Positions 62,855 through 64,000 of a stretch of DNA of 64,000 nt are shown piece after piece. Source of the DNA: Chrysogorgia sp. JL179-B06 (lineage: Eukaryota > Cnidaria > Anthozoa > Scleralcyonacea > Chrysogorgiidae); assembly GCA_035772405.1 (NCBI GenBank), contig JAYKKM010000122.1:3655001-3719000 (forward strand), written 5' to 3'. The translations under genes were made by a program, and so were the position numbers. Positions within the stretch are counted from its first letter, which is position 1; every line of letters begins with the position of its first letter. The notes under the pieces were generated by a model. The model searched no databases, was not told where the DNA came from, and worked only from the letters and a program-made list of their open reading frames with translations.

Positions 62855-63492
62855 GGTAGCAATTCCCTCTGAATACATTTTTAATACCATACAATATAAC
62901 AATTAACCCTTACAACCATTTGATAGAACATATGACAAATAATATTTCCACACAAAAAGTTTGCATAAATTATGCTAATTAGCTGACGAAATGGCCGCCG
63001 ATTGGTCAAAATCGGGATATACTTCAAACAAGATTTCTCAGGCAGTTTTAGAGATAAGGTCCTGAAAGTTTCTGAGTTTATAGCTTATATACTAAGGCAT
63101 ATTCTGGTGGTAGCATTTTCAATATAAACTTTCAGCTATTTTCTGACATGCTTTTTTCTTTTTTTTTCAATTTCCACCACCTAAATGATATTAATTATGT
63201 CAGATAATTCAACAATGAATCAGATTCAAAATTCCTACCACCATTCCCTAGATATTCCTGTTAGGAGGCTGTGGTGAAAATTTTATTGAAATATATGGGA
63301 AAATGAGGGAGAAATAGTGTTTGGAAAATGGCAAATTTGTTTGAAGTATATCCCGATTTTGACCAATCGGCGGCCATTTCGTCAGCTAATTAGCATAATT
63401 TATGCAAATATATGTTCTATCAAATGGTTGTAAGGGTTAATTGTTATATTGTATGGTATTAAAAATGTATTCAGAGGGATCTTAATGCTACC
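62855..63492. mobile_element. 638-bp foldback MITE with TTAA ends
   Basis: Arms of about 185-190 bp (62855-63045 and 63303-63492) are inverted and very similar (GGTAGCAATTCCCTCTGAAT / ATTCAGAGGGATCTTAATGC, with a small indel), joined by a 260-bp centre. TTAA flanks both ends (62851-62854, 63493-63496). piggyBac-type target duplication; no coding capacity. Confidence 0.88.
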
Positions 63493-63496
63493 TTAA

Positions 63497-64000
63497 TAAA
63501 AATTTATATGCATTGTCTTGTTCAGTACCAGGATTAAAAGGTCAAAAACGACATAGGTCGTGTTTAGGCTACTGTTTGTTTTGAAGATACAGTCGCCTTC
63601 GGTGAAATATTTAAGCCAAATATTTATTCCAATTGTCTTTGGGGTAACGGGAGGGGAAAGGAAACTACCACAGGCAGTTTCTAAGGAATTCAAAGCGAAG
63701 TTGCAATGTTGACTCTGTGGGGACACCAGTAGTATTTCATCTAATATATCTTCTTTTTGCCTGTTCCTGCTATTGAAGCGGCAGGATTTAGTAGTAAAAA
63801 AGTCAATTTACCTGTTTTGTAGTCAATGGTTGACACGTGTCAAATGTAGCGCCTGAACGATGAATTTGGCCGTTAGGTTGATGGAGATTTTGATAGGTAG
63901 GCACATTTCTTCTGTCTCACTGTAGTTTCTGAGACAACGAACAAAGAGTTTTCAAACACATTGCCTGGGAAGGCTGTAGTACTTTTTAGAGTTGTTTACT
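63497..64000. other. Intronic/intergenic to the window end
   Basis: No supported gene. A minus frame at 63493-63726 has no recognisable partner. Confidence 0.45.

Overview
The window is metazoan nuclear DNA. It has GT-AG introns in a signalling-adaptor gene, tRNA-derived repeats, non-LTR and Penelope-like retroelements, MITEs, and a complete 20 kb Polinton/Maverick. The retroelement set (several restriction-like-endonuclease LINE families ending in AAT repeats, a GIY-YIG Penelope-like element, a 2A-bearing leader) and the expanded CABIT-SAM genes suggest an early-branching animal, most likely a cnidarian. That placement is inference; no gene here fixes the species.

Host genes. Three GAREM-like adaptor paralogues lie in the window. 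The first (1-1860, minus) is an uninterrupted CABIT - proline/tyrosine-rich - SAM reading frame that runs off the left edge a few residues after the SAM domain. The second (plus) has four phase-compatible exons: 8072-8470, 20762-21319, 21907-22105 and 53665-54056. It therefore spans 46 kb, with introns of about 12.3 kb, 0.6 kb and 31.6 kb. The third (plus) shows only its first exon, 62215-62475.

Intron 1 (8471-20761) is filled with minus-strand, mostly 5'-truncated restriction-like-endonuclease LINEs. Their 3' ends (AATAAAGTTT-CCATT followed by ATT repeats) explain most of the AAT microsatellites. Intron 3 (22106-53664) holds LINE fragments, an inverted-repeat element, the Polinton, two TIR elements (106 bp with a 9-bp target duplication; 2.65 kb with TA duplication) and a TTAA MITE.

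The Polinton (26212-46247) has an exact 6-bp target duplication (GTACTT) and TIRs of about 1.05 kb. Left arm, minus strand: helical protein, packaging ATPase, probable major capsid protein, coiled-coil/membrane protein (interrupted by a LINE), chromodomain integrase, probable small capsid protein. Right arm: frameshifted membrane protein, fibre/lectin-like protein, small N-myristoylation-type and Arg-rich proteins, a BRO-N/VRR-NUC/zinc-finger protein, thymidine kinase and a Cys/His protein (both minus), three small membrane proteins, a zinc-ribbon protein, and a protein-primed-type PolB broken by two lesions. Together these look like a virus-like morphogenesis, integration and replication set with nucleotide-metabolism and host-interaction extras. 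The copy is young by its ends but no longer autonomous.

Right of the SAM exon (54057-61450) is a repeat nest: a roughly 290-bp tRNA-Ala-like repeat in both orientations, a LINE inserted into one copy, a 2A-peptide leader fragment, two Penelope-like fragments and a hammerhead-ribozyme motif. A TTAA foldback element (62855-63492) sits in the first intron of the third adaptor gene.
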